Source: DASUCS01 sp041166745 (GTDB lineage: Bacteria > Actinomycetota > Acidimicrobiia > Acidimicrobiales > JACDCH01). From it: a stretch of DNA of 64,000 bases. A program made the position numbers and the translations under genes. The notes under the pieces are model-generated. The model searched no databases. It was not told the origin of the DNA and saw only the letters and a program-made list of their open reading frames with translations. Within the stretch, counting starts at the first letter, position 1; every line of letters starts with the position of its first letter. The DNA is taken from the NCBI GenBank assembly GCA_041166745.1, contig JBEEGH010000034.1, positions 124,001-188,000 on the forward strand, written 5' to 3'. Shown here one piece after another: positions 1-8,577 of the stretch.

Positions 1-1034
1 TTGTCGTGGGATCGGCCACGACGGGCGGCACGGATCTCGGGCATGCGGTTCGCTGGACCAACGGCGTGCCGCGCGATCTCGGAACGCTCGGTGTCGGGCC
101 CTTCAGTGAGGGTTACGGCATCAACGCGGCCGGCACGGTGGTCGGATACTCGTACGTCGATGGTGCGCACCTCGACGGCACGCATGGATTCATGCAGACG
201 GACCCGACGGCGATGGTCGACATCACGCCGGATGGCGCCGCCGAGGCTCACGGCGTCAACTCCTTCGGACAGGTCGCCGGCTGGCGCAACGGTCGAGCGT
301 TTCGTTGGCAGGCCGGTGCGTTCACCGATCTGGGCGTGCCGATCGGCTTCGCCTACAGCTTCGGCTACGCGATCAACGCCTCAGGCCAGGTCGCCGGCTC
401 GACCATCTCCGCCAGCGGCAACACCGAACGCGCCTTCCGCTACACCGACGGCGTCGGCAGCGTTCCTCTGGGTGGGGTCGGTGAGCACAACAGCGCCTTC
501 GGCATCAACGGCAACGGCGACGTCGTCGGCCGGGGTCGTGCCGTCGCCGGACCGATGAGGGCGTTCATCTCCACGGACAGCAACGGCATGGTCGATCTGA
601 GCACACTGATCGACCCGGCATCGGGGTGGGTACTCCTCGGCGCGAACGGGATCAACGATGCCGGGCAGATCGCCGCCTACGGCTCGAACAACCTCACCGG
701 GCAATCGCACGCGGTTCGACTGACGCCCGTCGGCATCGGTTCGCTGCCCCCGGCCGCACCGACGAGGCTGTCCGCGGTGGGCGCCACCACGTCGAGCATT
801 CGGCTGACGTGGACGGACAACGCGTCGAACGAGACCGGCTTTCGGGTCGAGCGGCGGACGGGAACGAACGCGTTCGCGCTGTTGAGCTCGATCGGTCCCA
901 ATACGACGTCCTTCGTGGACAGCACTGCGCTCGCAGGGAGGACCTACGGCTACCGCGTCTACGCATACAACGGTGCCGGATCGTCGGCGCTCTCGAACGT
1001 CGTGTCCGCGCGGACGTCGAGACGAAACCGCTGA
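1..1034 (+). CDS. HAF-repeat / fibronectin type III protein, 5' end outside window
   Basis: The reading frame is open from the first bases, so the start and any signal peptide lie upstream. Visible residues 1-240 are repeats of about 40-60 residues containing A-V-R-W or A-F-R-W, a DLG(T/V) element and G-(I/V)-N-x-x-G-x-V-(V/A)-G. This is the pattern of HAF extracellular repeats, which probably fold as a beta-propeller. Residues of about 250-335 form one fibronectin type III domain (P-x-x-P-T-x-L, then L-T-W-T-D-N and Y-x-Y-R-V-x-A-Y-N). The product is probably secreted or surface-exposed; its ligand is unknown. No membrane anchor or sorting signal is seen at the C-terminus. Family placement is fairly certain, function is not. 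Confidence 0.8.
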   Translation, partial: VVGSATTGGTDLGHAVRWTNGVPRDLGTLGVGPFSEGYGINAAGTVVGYSYVDGAHLDGTHGFMQTDPTAMVDITPDGAAEAHGVNSFGQVAGWRNGRAFRWQAGAFTDLGVPIGFAYSFGYAINASGQVAGSTISASGNTERAFRYTDGVGSVPLGGVGEHNSAFGINGNGDVVGRGRAVAGPMRAFISTDSNGMVDLSTLIDPASGWVLLGANGINDAGQIAAYGSNNLTGQSHAVRLTPVGIGSLPPAAPTRLSAVGATTSSIRLTWTDNASNETGFRVERRTGTNAFALLSSIGPNTTSFVDSTALAGRTYGYRVYAYNGAGSSALSNVVSARTSRRNR

Positions 1035-1042
1035 CCGTTCGC

Positions 1043-1915
1043 TCACCCCACGGGACGTTGGCCGAGCACGAGCGCCAACGGCGTCGGCCCGGATGGTGTC
1101 GCCGTGTGGACCGCCTCGAAGCCGGCGTCCGCCAGCAATTTGCCGGCGGCGTCCGGGTCGAGCAGGGTGCCGCCGCCTCGGATCCACCGCAGCGCAGCCG
1201 TCGCGTCAGCGAGCGCGTCGGGCGCGGGCTTGTTCAGACCGAGTGCCACCCAGCCGCCCGGGCGCAACGCTCGCACGACCGCGGGTAAACCGTCGGCGAG
1301 CGCGGCTTCGGTGAGAAAGAACGTCGGGATCCACGCGCAATCGAACGCGTCGGTGTCGTCGATGCTCGCGAGGTCTTGCGGGCGCAGCGTGATGCGACTC
1401 GCGAGGCCCGCGTCCGCGACGTTGGCCCGCGCGCGTTCGAGCGAGACCTCCCAGGGATCGATCCCGACGACGGTGGCGGACGGCCAGACGTTCGTCGCGG
1501 CGATGGCGAGCAGGCCGACACCGGTACCGACGTCCAGGAAGCTCGTCACCTCGGCGAGGTCGGAGTGCGATGAGGCGATCAGCATCGGGATCATGGCCGA
1601 CGCCCGACCAAAGCCGTCGAGGATCGCGGGATCGGTGAAGGTCCAGCCCGGCGCCTTGCCAGGGTGATCGAGCAAGTCCGTCGCCTGGTGGAGGGACATC
1701 CGGATGATCCCGAGGACCATGGCCGCCTGCGGCGGCGGCAGCTCGTGGAGATCCGTGAGGCCGCCTGCGGTCGATACCGCGTGCAGTGCGGTCACGATCT
1801 CGGGCGGTGCCTGCGCGTCCGGCTGCTGCAGCGCGAGCTCTGCGCCGAGGGCGGCGAGCGCCTCCGTCGCGGTCATCCATCGCATCACCGCGCCCATCAC
1901 GTCTTCAAACACCAT
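1043..1915 (-). CDS. SAM-dependent methyltransferase with N-terminal helical region
   Basis: A 290-residue protein. An N-terminal helical region (about 1-105) resembles the dimerisation or winged-helix part of small-molecule methyltransferases. A Rossmann methyltransferase fold follows, with motif I as FLDVGTGVGLLAIAA, an acidic loop (VVGIDPWE) and the post-I element RITLRPQDL. The C-terminal half has the A-L-R-P-G-G-W-V motif IV/V region. The ATG at 1915 was chosen because AAGGAG lies six bases upstream; the frame stays open to 2002 without a better ribosome-binding site. The gene is divergent from the LuxR-type regulator that starts at 2027. The substrate cannot be inferred. Confidence 0.8.
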   Translation of the reverse strand: MVFEDVMGAVMRWMTATEALAALGAELALQQPDAQAPPEIVTALHAVSTAGGLTDLHELPPPQAAMVLGIIRMSLHQATDLLDHPGKAPGWTFTDPAILDGFGRASAMIPMLIASSHSDLAEVTSFLDVGTGVGLLAIAATNVWPSATVVGIDPWEVSLERARANVADAGLASRITLRPQDLASIDDTDAFDCAWIPTFFLTEAALADGLPAVVRALRPGGWVALGLNKPAPDALADATAALRWIRGGGTLLDPDAAGKLLADAGFEAVHTATPSGPTPLALVLGQRPVG

Positions 1916-2026
1916 CCACCGCTCCTTCGTCACAGCCCGCACCGGCTCGTCGGACCCGATCATGCACCCACGCACCAGATCGCACATCCGTGGAACCACC
2001 ACTCCTAAACGCAGCAGACTGCTCCC

Positions 2027-4846
2027 GTGCGTGGGGACCTCGGGCTGACGCGGGCGTCCGTCGTCATCGGGCGGGATGACGAGGTCGATCTGCTCCGAAG
2101 TGCTCTACATCAAGCACGATCGGGGGCCACGACGTGCGTGTTGCTCGTCGGCGAGGGTGGCATCGGCAAGACACGACTGCTCAACGAGGCCGGGGCGCTC
2201 GCGGCCGAGCTCGAAATCGCGGTGCTTTCGGGACGGGCGCCGATCGCCACCCCGGCGCCGTTCAGCCTCATCAGCAATGCGTTGCGCTCGTGGCTGCGCT
2301 CGCACCCGATGCGCGATCCGATGGTGCCCTTCGATCGCGGGCTCGGGCTGGTGCTGCCGGAGTGGCCGATCGCCGCGCCACACGCCGAGCTCGAGCCCGG
2401 GCAGCGACGCCTCCTCGCACACGAGGGTGTCGTCCATCTGCTTCGGGCCGTGATCGCGTCGACCGACGGGGCGGCGCTTCTGATCGATGACCTGCACGCC
2501 GCCGATCCCGAAAGCCTCGAGACGATCCGCTACATCGCCACCGCCCGCCTCGCGGGACTCACGATCATCGGCGCGCTCCGCCCGTCGGAGTCGCACGAGG
2601 CCGACGAGCTCACGCGCTCCCTGCGCCGCGACGGTGACGCGACCGTGACAGAGGTACGGCCGCTCGACGAACGCGCTGTCGCTGCCCTCATCGCCGCGCT
2701 CCTCGAGGCAGACCCACCGTCGCCGCTCGTCGCCGACATCCTGGCGCGCACCGACGGTGTGCCCTTGCTCGTCGAGGAGGTACTACAGGGCCATGTGGAC
2801 ATGGGCACGGTGCAGATCGGTCATGAGGGCGCTACCTGGCGTGGCGGCGCGACACAGGTCCCGCGCACGATCCGCGACCTGGTCGACGCTCGCCTCGCGT
2901 TGCTCGACCCGGTGCAGCGCGACGTGGTCGTCGCGGGCGCGGTAGTCGGCGACTTCGACCCCGCCGTGATGCGCGCCGCGGCCGCCGCTGACGACGCGCA
3001 GATCGCCGACGCGCTCGCGGCGGGTGTACGCGCTGGTCTGCTCGAGCTGACAGACGCCTCGATTGCGTTCCGCCACGCAATCATCCGCGAAGCCGTGCTC
3101 GATGCGACCGTTCCGCACCTCGTCGACACGATGCACCGCCGAGCGGCCGGCTCGTTCGACGTCGACAACGCGCTCGACCCGGCTGCCCTCGAACGTCGAG
3201 CGCGGCATCTGATCGCCGTCGGGGCGCACGACGAAGCTGCGAGAGCGCTCACCATCGCGGCCGATCATCTGCGGGAGGAGCATGCGCTGCTCGCCGCCGA
3301 GCGGGCCGCTCGCATGGCGCGTGATGGGGCGCGATCGCCGTCGATCCGCGCGGAGGCCGCAGACGCGCTGGCGCGGACGCTCGCCGCACAAGGGCGGTGG
3401 TCGGAAGCGCTCGACCTCGACGAATCGACCGTCGCCGAGCATGGAGACTCGCCCGAGCGGCGCCTGCGTCGAGCGACGTGCGCGCTCGACGTCGGGCAGC
3501 CCGAAGTCGCTGACGCCGTCGTAGCGGCGGCGCGCGGGCACGGCGATGACACGCTCGCTCTCATCCTGGTGGCCGGACGGCTTGCGGTCGTCCGCGGCGA
3601 TGCTGCGGCCGCCCTCGAGTGCGCGGGGCGCGTACTCGACTCGCCCACGGCGGACATCGACGCTCGGCTCGCGGCACTCGAGCTCGAAGGACGCGCCTTT
3701 GACTATCTGGGCGACCGGGAATCGGCGCGGGCCTCGTGGACACGCCAAGCGCGGGATGCAGAGACGGCCGGGCGCACACAAGCCCAACTCCGAGCGGTGG
3801 TCCAGCTCGGCAAGGTCGAGCTGTTCGCGGGCGAAACCCCGCGCCGCCTACGAGAGGCGGTCGAACTCGCCCGCGCCGCCGGGTCGTTCGTCGAGCTCGC
3901 GTGGGCCGAGGAGAACCTCGGCATCGCGTTGGCCATCCACGGCGACCTGGCCGCAGCGATCGCCGTGTTCGACGAAGCCATCGAACGCTGCCGTCCCTTG
4001 CGACTCGACCAGCTCGCGTATCTCATCGGCGCCCGCACGATGACCCGCAGCTATTCGACGGAAGCGGTGGAGGAAGGGTTCGCCGAAGCCGAAGCGTTGG
4101 CACCCACTCCTGACATGCAGTTACAGATCAGCGGAATGCGCGGAGACATTGCGATGCGCGCCGGCCGCTGGGAGGAAGCCATCGAGTGGTTCGAGCGAAG
4201 CAATGAGTTGGCCCGAGCAATGCCTGGCGTCGTCCCGATGGACAGCATCTGCTGGCTGCCGTTCGCGTTCCTGGCGGCCGGCCGGCCGGATGACGCCGCT
4301 CGCGCCGTGGCTGAAGCCCTCGCCACGCCTGACCTGGCTCGCTTCTACAGCCGCCCTGTGATCGTCGCCGTCGCCGAGGCGCTGATCGCCGGAGACCCGG
4401 ATGACATCGATGCAGCGATCGCGACTGCGAGCGGTCCGATGTCGCTCGACGTCGCGGCGATGCGCGTCGTCTGCGCGCGGGTCATCGGTGGTCCGGCCCG
4501 CGCCCGGTGGCTACGCGAGGCGCTCGATACGTACGAGGCGACCGGCGCGACGATCGACGCTGCGCGCGTGAAGCAGATGTTGCGCGATGCCGGTGAGCCC
4601 GTGCCGCGGAAGCGCCGAGCGGCTGCGTCGGTCCCCGCCGTGCTGGCCACGGCGGGAGTCACCGCTCGGGAGGTCGAGGTGCTCCGACTCATCGGCAAGG
4701 GGCTTCCCAATGCGGAGATCGCGCAGCAGCTCTACGTGTCGGTCCGTACCGTCGAGGCTCACGTGTCCTCGCTGCTGGCCAAGCTGGACGCCCGGAACCG
4801 GGGCGAGCTCACCGTGCGCAGCGCGTCGATCGACTTCGATCCTTAG
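2027..4846 (+). CDS. Large ATP-binding LuxR-family (LAL/MalT-like) transcriptional regulator
   Basis: A 939-residue protein built as ATPase, helical repeats and DNA-binding domain. Walker A is GEGGIGKT at residues 42-49, and the Walker B-like ALLIDDLHAAD lies near residue 150. The centre (about 370-850) is rich in Ala/Glu/Arg helices typical of TPR arrays. The C-terminus holds a LuxR helix-turn-helix (T-A-R-E-V-E-V-L-R-L-I-G-K-G, then S-V-R-T-V-E-A-H-V-S-S-L-L-A-K-L). Such proteins are ATP-dependent activators answering an inducer bound by the repeats. GTG at 2027 has no clear Shine-Dalgarno sequence, so the transcript may be leaderless. A likely target is the downstream alpha/beta hydrolase 52 bp away or the divergent methyltransferase. 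Confidence 0.88.
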   Translation: MRGDLGLTRASVVIGRDDEVDLLRSALHQARSGATTCVLLVGEGGIGKTRLLNEAGALAAELEIAVLSGRAPIATPAPFSLISNALRSWLRSHPMRDPMVPFDRGLGLVLPEWPIAAPHAELEPGQRRLLAHEGVVHLLRAVIASTDGAALLIDDLHAADPESLETIRYIATARLAGLTIIGALRPSESHEADELTRSLRRDGDATVTEVRPLDERAVAALIAALLEADPPSPLVADILARTDGVPLLVEEVLQGHVDMGTVQIGHEGATWRGGATQVPRTIRDLVDARLALLDPVQRDVVVAGAVVGDFDPAVMRAAAAADDAQIADALAAGVRAGLLELTDASIAFRHAIIREAVLDATVPHLVDTMHRRAAGSFDVDNALDPAALERRARHLIAVGAHDEAARALTIAADHLREEHALLAAERAARMARDGARSPSIRAEAADALARTLAAQGRWSEALDLDESTVAEHGDSPERRLRRATCALDVGQPEVADAVVAAARGHGDDTLALILVAGRLAVVRGDAAAALECAGRVLDSPTADIDARLAALELEGRAFDYLGDRESARASWTRQARDAETAGRTQAQLRAVVQLGKVELFAGETPRRLREAVELARAAGSFVELAWAEENLGIALAIHGDLAAAIAVFDEAIERCRPLRLDQLAYLIGARTMTRSYSTEAVEEGFAEAEALAPTPDMQLQISGMRGDIAMRAGRWEEAIEWFERSNELARAMPGVVPMDSICWLPFAFLAAGRPDDAARAVAEALATPDLARFYSRPVIVAVAEALIAGDPDDIDAAIATASGPMSLDVAAMRVVCARVIGGPARARWLREALDTYEATGATIDAARVKQMLRDAGEPVPRKRRAAASVPAVLATAGVTAREVEVLRLIGKGLPNAEIAQQLYVSVRTVEAHVSSLLAKLDARNRGELTVRSASIDFDP

Positions 4847-4875
4847 AACTCGTGATCCCACGGATGCGCGCGACG

Positions 4876-4891
4876 GTGTCGGCATCGACAC
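4876..4891 (+). terminator. Small hairpin between regulator and hydrolase
   Basis: GTGTCG and CGACAC form a perfect 6-bp stem around a GCAT loop just after the regulator's stop codon and 8 bp before the next ATG. There is no T-tract. It could be a weak terminator or a 5' leader hairpin of the hydrolase gene. Confidence 0.25.
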
Positions 4892-4898
4892 TGCAGGC

Positions 4899-5702
4899 AT
4901 GACGACGACGCAAGCAGTGCCCACACGAAACGGCGACTACATCGAGGTCGACGGCGTGCGCACCTACTACGAGAGCACGGGCACCGGCGGGCCCCTCGTC
5001 CTGCTCCATGGCGGCATGTGCACGGCAGAGACGTTCGATGCCCAGACGTCGGTGCTGGCCACGGAGTACTGCGTCTATGTGCCGGAGCGCTACGGGCACG
5101 GCCGCACGGCCGACATCGACGGCCCGATCACGTACGAGAACATGGCGCAGCAGACCATCGCTCTGATCGAGGCGCTCGACATCGAGTCGGCCCACCTTGC
5201 GGGGTGGAGCGACGGCGCGATCGTCGCCGTGCTCGTCGCACTCCGGCGGCCCAAGCTCGTCCGCAAGGTCGTGCTCATCGACCAGTTCGTCACGTTGTCG
5301 GGCGCGGCCAACGGGTATGAGGCGTTGATGGCCGGGATGACTGCGGACACCGTGCCCCCGATGTTCCGCGAGATGTACGGAGCACTGTCGCCGGACGGCC
5401 GCGATCACTTCCCGATCGTCTTCGACAAGCTGCACAAGCTGTGGACCGGCGAAACGGGGATCGAGGTGTCCGACCTCGCGAACATCGGTGCGCCGACGCT
5501 GGTGCTCTGCGGGGACGACGGCACGTCGACGCTCGAACACGCCACTGCCGTCTACCGCGCGCTCCCCCACGCCCAGCTGGCGATCGTGCCGGGCACGTCC
5601 CATGGACTGCCGATGGAGAAGCCGCACGTCGTCAATCAGCTCATCCTGGACTTCCTGGCCGACGAGCAAGTCCCGAAGCTGTTTCCACTCGACGACGCGT
5701 GA
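4899..5702 (+). CDS. Alpha/beta hydrolase
   Basis: A 267-residue alpha/beta-hydrolase fold protein. LVLLHGGM (oxyanion-hole HG) is near residue 35 and Y-x-x-E-x-x-G-H-G near 70. The nucleophile elbow is G-W-S-D-G near 107, so Ser is the nucleophile. The acid is likely in LVLCGDDG and the base in GTSHGLPMEKP near the C-terminus. Esterases, epoxide hydrolases and C-C hydrolases all share this layout, so the substrate is open. The ATG at 4899 was chosen because the upstream in-frame sequence overlaps the regulator gene. It is probably co-regulated with that regulator. Confidence 0.82.
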   Translation: MTTTQAVPTRNGDYIEVDGVRTYYESTGTGGPLVLLHGGMCTAETFDAQTSVLATEYCVYVPERYGHGRTADIDGPITYENMAQQTIALIEALDIESAHLAGWSDGAIVAVLVALRRPKLVRKVVLIDQFVTLSGAANGYEALMAGMTADTVPPMFREMYGALSPDGRDHFPIVFDKLHKLWTGETGIEVSDLANIGAPTLVLCGDDGTSTLEHATAVYRALPHAQLAIVPGTSHGLPMEKPHVVNQLILDFLADEQVPKLFPLDDA

Positions 5703-5757
5703 TCTGCGATGGGGGGCGGTGTTCGAACGCTACGTGCGCATCGGTACCGTTGCCGTA

Positions 5758-6663
5758 GTGCCCATCTCGTCGGACCAGTCCGTACGAATTCGAGACGTCG
5801 CTCCTCGTGACGGCCTCCAGTCCGAACGACCAGTGCCCGCTTCCGATCGAGCTGCTCTTGCGCTCAAGCTGTCGGAAGCGGGCCTTCGCGATGTGGAAGT
5901 CGCGTCGTTCGTGTCGCCGAAGGCGGTGCCGGCGATGGCCGATGCCGCGGAGGTGGTCGCCGCGCTCGTTGATGCGGCCTCGCCGACCCGATGGTGGGCG
6001 CTGGTGCCGAACGAGCGCGGCGCATTGGCCGCTCGCGCCGCCGGAATCAACGCGATCACCGTCACCATTTCCGCGTCGGAGGCCTACAGCCAGAAGAACA
6101 CCAGAATGTCGATCGACGCCGCCCTCGAGCAGCTGCGCGCGCTGTGCGCGCCACTGGCGGGCGAAGCAACCGTCGATGTCGTCGTGTCGTGCGCCTTCGG
6201 TTCACCCTTCGACGATGTCCACACCGTCTCGGAGGTCGCGCAACTCGTTGACAGGGTGCGCGCCGTCGGTCCCCTGGACATCACGCTCGCCGACACGACG
6301 GGGGCGGCCACGCCGCGCCGTGTTCGCCACGTTCTCGACGCGGTTGGCGTCGACATAGGAGTCCACCTCCACGACTCGCGAGGTACGGCACTGACCAACG
6401 CGTTGACCGCGTACGAGTTCGGGGTTCGGCGTTTCGACTGCTCCGTCGGAGGACTCGGCGGATCGCCATTCGCTCCTGGCGCTGGAGGCAACCTCGCGAC
6501 CGAAGACTTCGTCCTGGTGCTCGAGGACATGGGAATCCACACCGGAGTGGAGCAGAGCGTGTTGCGTGAGGCGAGCCTGCTCGCCGCCGAGTTGGTGGGA
6601 CACGCCGTTCCGAGTCGTGTCGCAGCGGCGGGCCCGCTCCCCGACTTCGACAGCTCGCTGTAG
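5758..6663 (+). CDS. Hydroxymethylglutaryl-CoA lyase-like protein (DRE-TIM family)
   Basis: A 301-residue TIM-barrel aldol lyase of the HMG-CoA lyase / pyruvate carboxyltransferase family. HMG-CoA lyase cleaves HMG-CoA to acetyl-CoA and acetoacetate in leucine degradation. The N-terminal P-R-D-G-L-Q-S-E motif and the metal-binding H-L-H-D motif are present, as is the G-N-L-A-T-E-D element. The conserved catalytic Cys of the GLGGCP(F/Y) signature is Ser236 here (GLGGSPFAPG), so the protein may act on another 3-hydroxyacyl-CoA or have altered activity. GTG at 5758 is the first start just before the conserved core; no strong ribosome-binding site supports it. Confidence 0.78.
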   Translation: MPISSDQSVRIRDVAPRDGLQSERPVPASDRAALALKLSEAGLRDVEVASFVSPKAVPAMADAAEVVAALVDAASPTRWWALVPNERGALAARAAGINAITVTISASEAYSQKNTRMSIDAALEQLRALCAPLAGEATVDVVVSCAFGSPFDDVHTVSEVAQLVDRVRAVGPLDITLADTTGAATPRRVRHVLDAVGVDIGVHLHDSRGTALTNALTAYEFGVRRFDCSVGGLGGSPFAPGAGGNLATEDFVLVLEDMGIHTGVEQSVLREASLLAAELVGHAVPSRVAAAGPLPDFDSSL

Positions 6664-6701
6664 CGCCGGCCGACCGAAACCCCTTGCCGTAGGTTCTCGT
6701 C

Positions 6702-7616
6702 ATGCACATCGGTCTCACAGGCGGCGGCGCGACCGCTGATCGCATCGTCCAGCAAGCCGTCGAAGCGGAGCAGGACGGATTTACGAGCCTCTGGTACGCA
6801 AGCGCGGTGTTCGGCGACCCACTCGTCGCCATGGCGCTCGCCGGACGAGCGACCAGCACGATCGAGCTCGGCACTTCTGTGCTGCAGACGTACACGTGTC
6901 ACCCCGTGCTCCAGGCCAATCGCGCCGCGTCGACCGCGGCGGCGATGGGCCGGACAGGCCTCACCCTCGGCGTGGGGCCGTCGCACCAACAGGTGATCGA
7001 GAACGCGTACGGCCTGTCGTACGAGCACGTCGGCGCGCACACTGAGGAGTACGTGACCGTGTTGGGCGCGTTACTGCGCGGCGAGGGTGTGCATCATCGC
7101 GGCGAACATTTCAACGTTGACATCCCTACGGTCAACGCGCTGCCGCAACCTGTGAGCCTGATGCTCTCCGCACTTGCCCCCCGGCTGCTGCGCGTCGCCG
7201 GCGAGCTGACCGACGGGACGATCCTGTGGATGGCCAACGCCCGCGCGATCGAAACCCACGTGGCCCCCGACATCACCGCAGCGGCGACCGCGGCCGGACG
7301 GCCGGCACCGCGCATCGTCGCCGGGCTGCCGGTCGCCGTGCACGATGACGTCGCCGAGGCGCGCGAGACCGCCGCGAAGAGCTTCGCCAACTACGGCGCA
7401 CTGCCGAACTACCGCCGCATCCTCGACATCGGCGACGCATCCGGACCGGGCGACGCCGCGATCGTCGGCGACGAAGCGGCGGTCACCGCCCAGATCCAGA
7501 CGCTGTTCGACGCCGGCACCACCGATGTGTGGGCGGCGCCATTCCCCGTCGGCGACGATCGAGCGGCCTCCCGCCAGCGCACCCGGGCCCTGCTCAAGGA
7601 GCTCGCCGCCTCGTAG
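6702..7616 (+). CDS. LLM-class (luciferase-like) F420-dependent oxidoreductase
   Basis: A 304-residue TIM-barrel protein of the bacterial luciferase superfamily. It begins M-H-I-G-L-T-G-G-G, has the A-E-x-D-G-F-x-S-L-W-Y element, an I-E-L-G-T-S-V strand, and G-L-T-L-G-V-G-P-S-H followed by Y-E-H-V-G-A-H-T-E-E-Y. This is typical of actinobacterial LLM oxidoreductases that use coenzyme F420. FMN cannot be excluded from sequence alone. It lies 38 bp after the HMG-CoA-lyase-like gene and may share its transcript, which would hint at a catabolic role. A hairpin follows the stop codon. Confidence 0.83.
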   Translation: MHIGLTGGGATADRIVQQAVEAEQDGFTSLWYASAVFGDPLVAMALAGRATSTIELGTSVLQTYTCHPVLQANRAASTAAAMGRTGLTLGVGPSHQQVIENAYGLSYEHVGAHTEEYVTVLGALLRGEGVHHRGEHFNVDIPTVNALPQPVSLMLSALAPRLLRVAGELTDGTILWMANARAIETHVAPDITAAATAAGRPAPRIVAGLPVAVHDDVAEARETAAKSFANYGALPNYRRILDIGDASGPGDAAIVGDEAAVTAQIQTLFDAGTTDVWAAPFPVGDDRAASRQRTRALLKELAAS

Positions 7617-7635
7617 CCATCGGGCCGGCCGCTTC

Positions 7636-7658
7636 GTGCTGCCGACGGTGCGCAGCAC
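7636..7658. terminator. Candidate bidirectional terminator hairpin
   Basis: GTGCTGC (7636-7642) and GCAGCAC (7652-7658) pair perfectly around a 9-nt loop, between the convergent oxidoreductase (ends 7616) and methyltransferase (ends 7694). No T-run follows on either strand, so termination is inferred from position and stem only. Confidence 0.4.
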
Positions 7659-7693
7659 ACCCGAGACCAACGGAGTCGCAGAACCTCGTCAGT

Positions 7694-8524
7694 TCACACT
7701 CGACCGGACACCACGAGCGCCCGTCCCGGGATCTCGAGACCGTCGCCGGTGTCGTATTGCGCGGCCAGGTTCGCCGCCGTGCGTCGCACCGCTTCCAACT
7801 GATCGGGCGTAGCGGCCTCGAACACGGCGGCCATCGGGCCGGCCAACGAGCTGACCCGCGCCACGTGGGCGTCGATGTCGTCGGCTCGGAAGATGACGGT
7901 GAGCTCCTCGACCGCGACGTCGACGAAGCCGGCACCCTTCGCCAGCGCCTCGAGTTCTGCTGGATCACCCAGGGCAAAGATGGTGCCGGGCCCCACCGGC
8001 GGCCCGCCGCTCACAAGACCGTTCATCATCGCGGCCATGCCGACGCAGGTCATCCACGGGTTGTGCTCGATGCCGCCCCACGTGAGCGCGCCGACTCGGC
8101 CACGAGGACCGAGGACCCGATGCATCTCGGCAAACGCCACAGAGGGATCAGGCGTGAACATGAGCCCCATCCGGCAGGCGACGACATCGAAGGAGTCGTC
8201 GGGACGGTCGATGGCAGAGGCGTCGAGCACCGTGACCTCCACGTTGTCGAGTGCCGCGCTGCGGCGACGAGCGACGTCCACCATCGCGGGGGCGATGTCG
8301 CTGAGGACAACGGTGCCGGTCGGCCCGACCAGCTCCGACCATCTCGCGCCGAGACTGCCCGGCCCCGCAGCCAGCTCGAGCACGCGGTCGCCCGGCTGCA
8401 CGGCCAGTCGGTCGAGCAACGCCGCGGTGGCGTTGGCCGAGTGGTCGTCGACATCGTCCACGTTGGCGTCCCACGCCTGCGCCACCGCACTCCAGTCACG
8501 GGCCGCACCGTTGCTCTCCGTCAT
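7694..8524 (-). CDS. Class I SAM-dependent methyltransferase
   Basis: A 276-residue protein. After an N-terminal helix (W-S-A-V-A-Q-A-W-D), motif I is V-L-E-L-A-A-G-P-G, followed by V-V-L-S-D-I-A-P-A-M and the D-x-S-F-D-V-V-A-C-R motif IV region. This is the arrangement of UbiE/COQ5-type and related small-molecule methyltransferases. The ATG at 8524 has GAGGAGG at a good distance. It is divergent from a TetR gene and the gap contains a palindrome, so it is a plausible target of that repressor. The substrate is unknown. Confidence 0.83.
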   Translation of the reverse strand: MTESNGAARDWSAVAQAWDANVDDVDDHSANATAALLDRLAVQPGDRVLELAAGPGSLGARWSELVGPTGTVVLSDIAPAMVDVARRRSAALDNVEVTVLDASAIDRPDDSFDVVACRMGLMFTPDPSVAFAEMHRVLGPRGRVGALTWGGIEHNPWMTCVGMAAMMNGLVSGGPPVGPGTIFALGDPAELEALAKGAGFVDVAVEELTVIFRADDIDAHVARVSSLAGPMAAVFEAATPDQLEAVRRTAANLAAQYDTGDGLEIPGRALVVSGRV

Positions 8525-8540
8525 CCGGCCTCCTCGAATC

Positions 8541-8560
8541 GGTACAGTTGCAATGGAACC
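8541..8560. promoter_or_regulatory. Candidate TetR operator
   Basis: The 20-bp site has dyad symmetry (GGTNCNN on the left, a TTGCAA core, NNGNACC on the right), with 14 of 20 positions matching the reverse complement. It lies in the 53-bp gap between the divergent methyltransferase and TetR starts. That is the usual place for an autoregulating TetR repressor. Inferred from symmetry and position. Confidence 0.5.
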
Positions 8561-8577
8561 AATACAGGATAGGTGTA

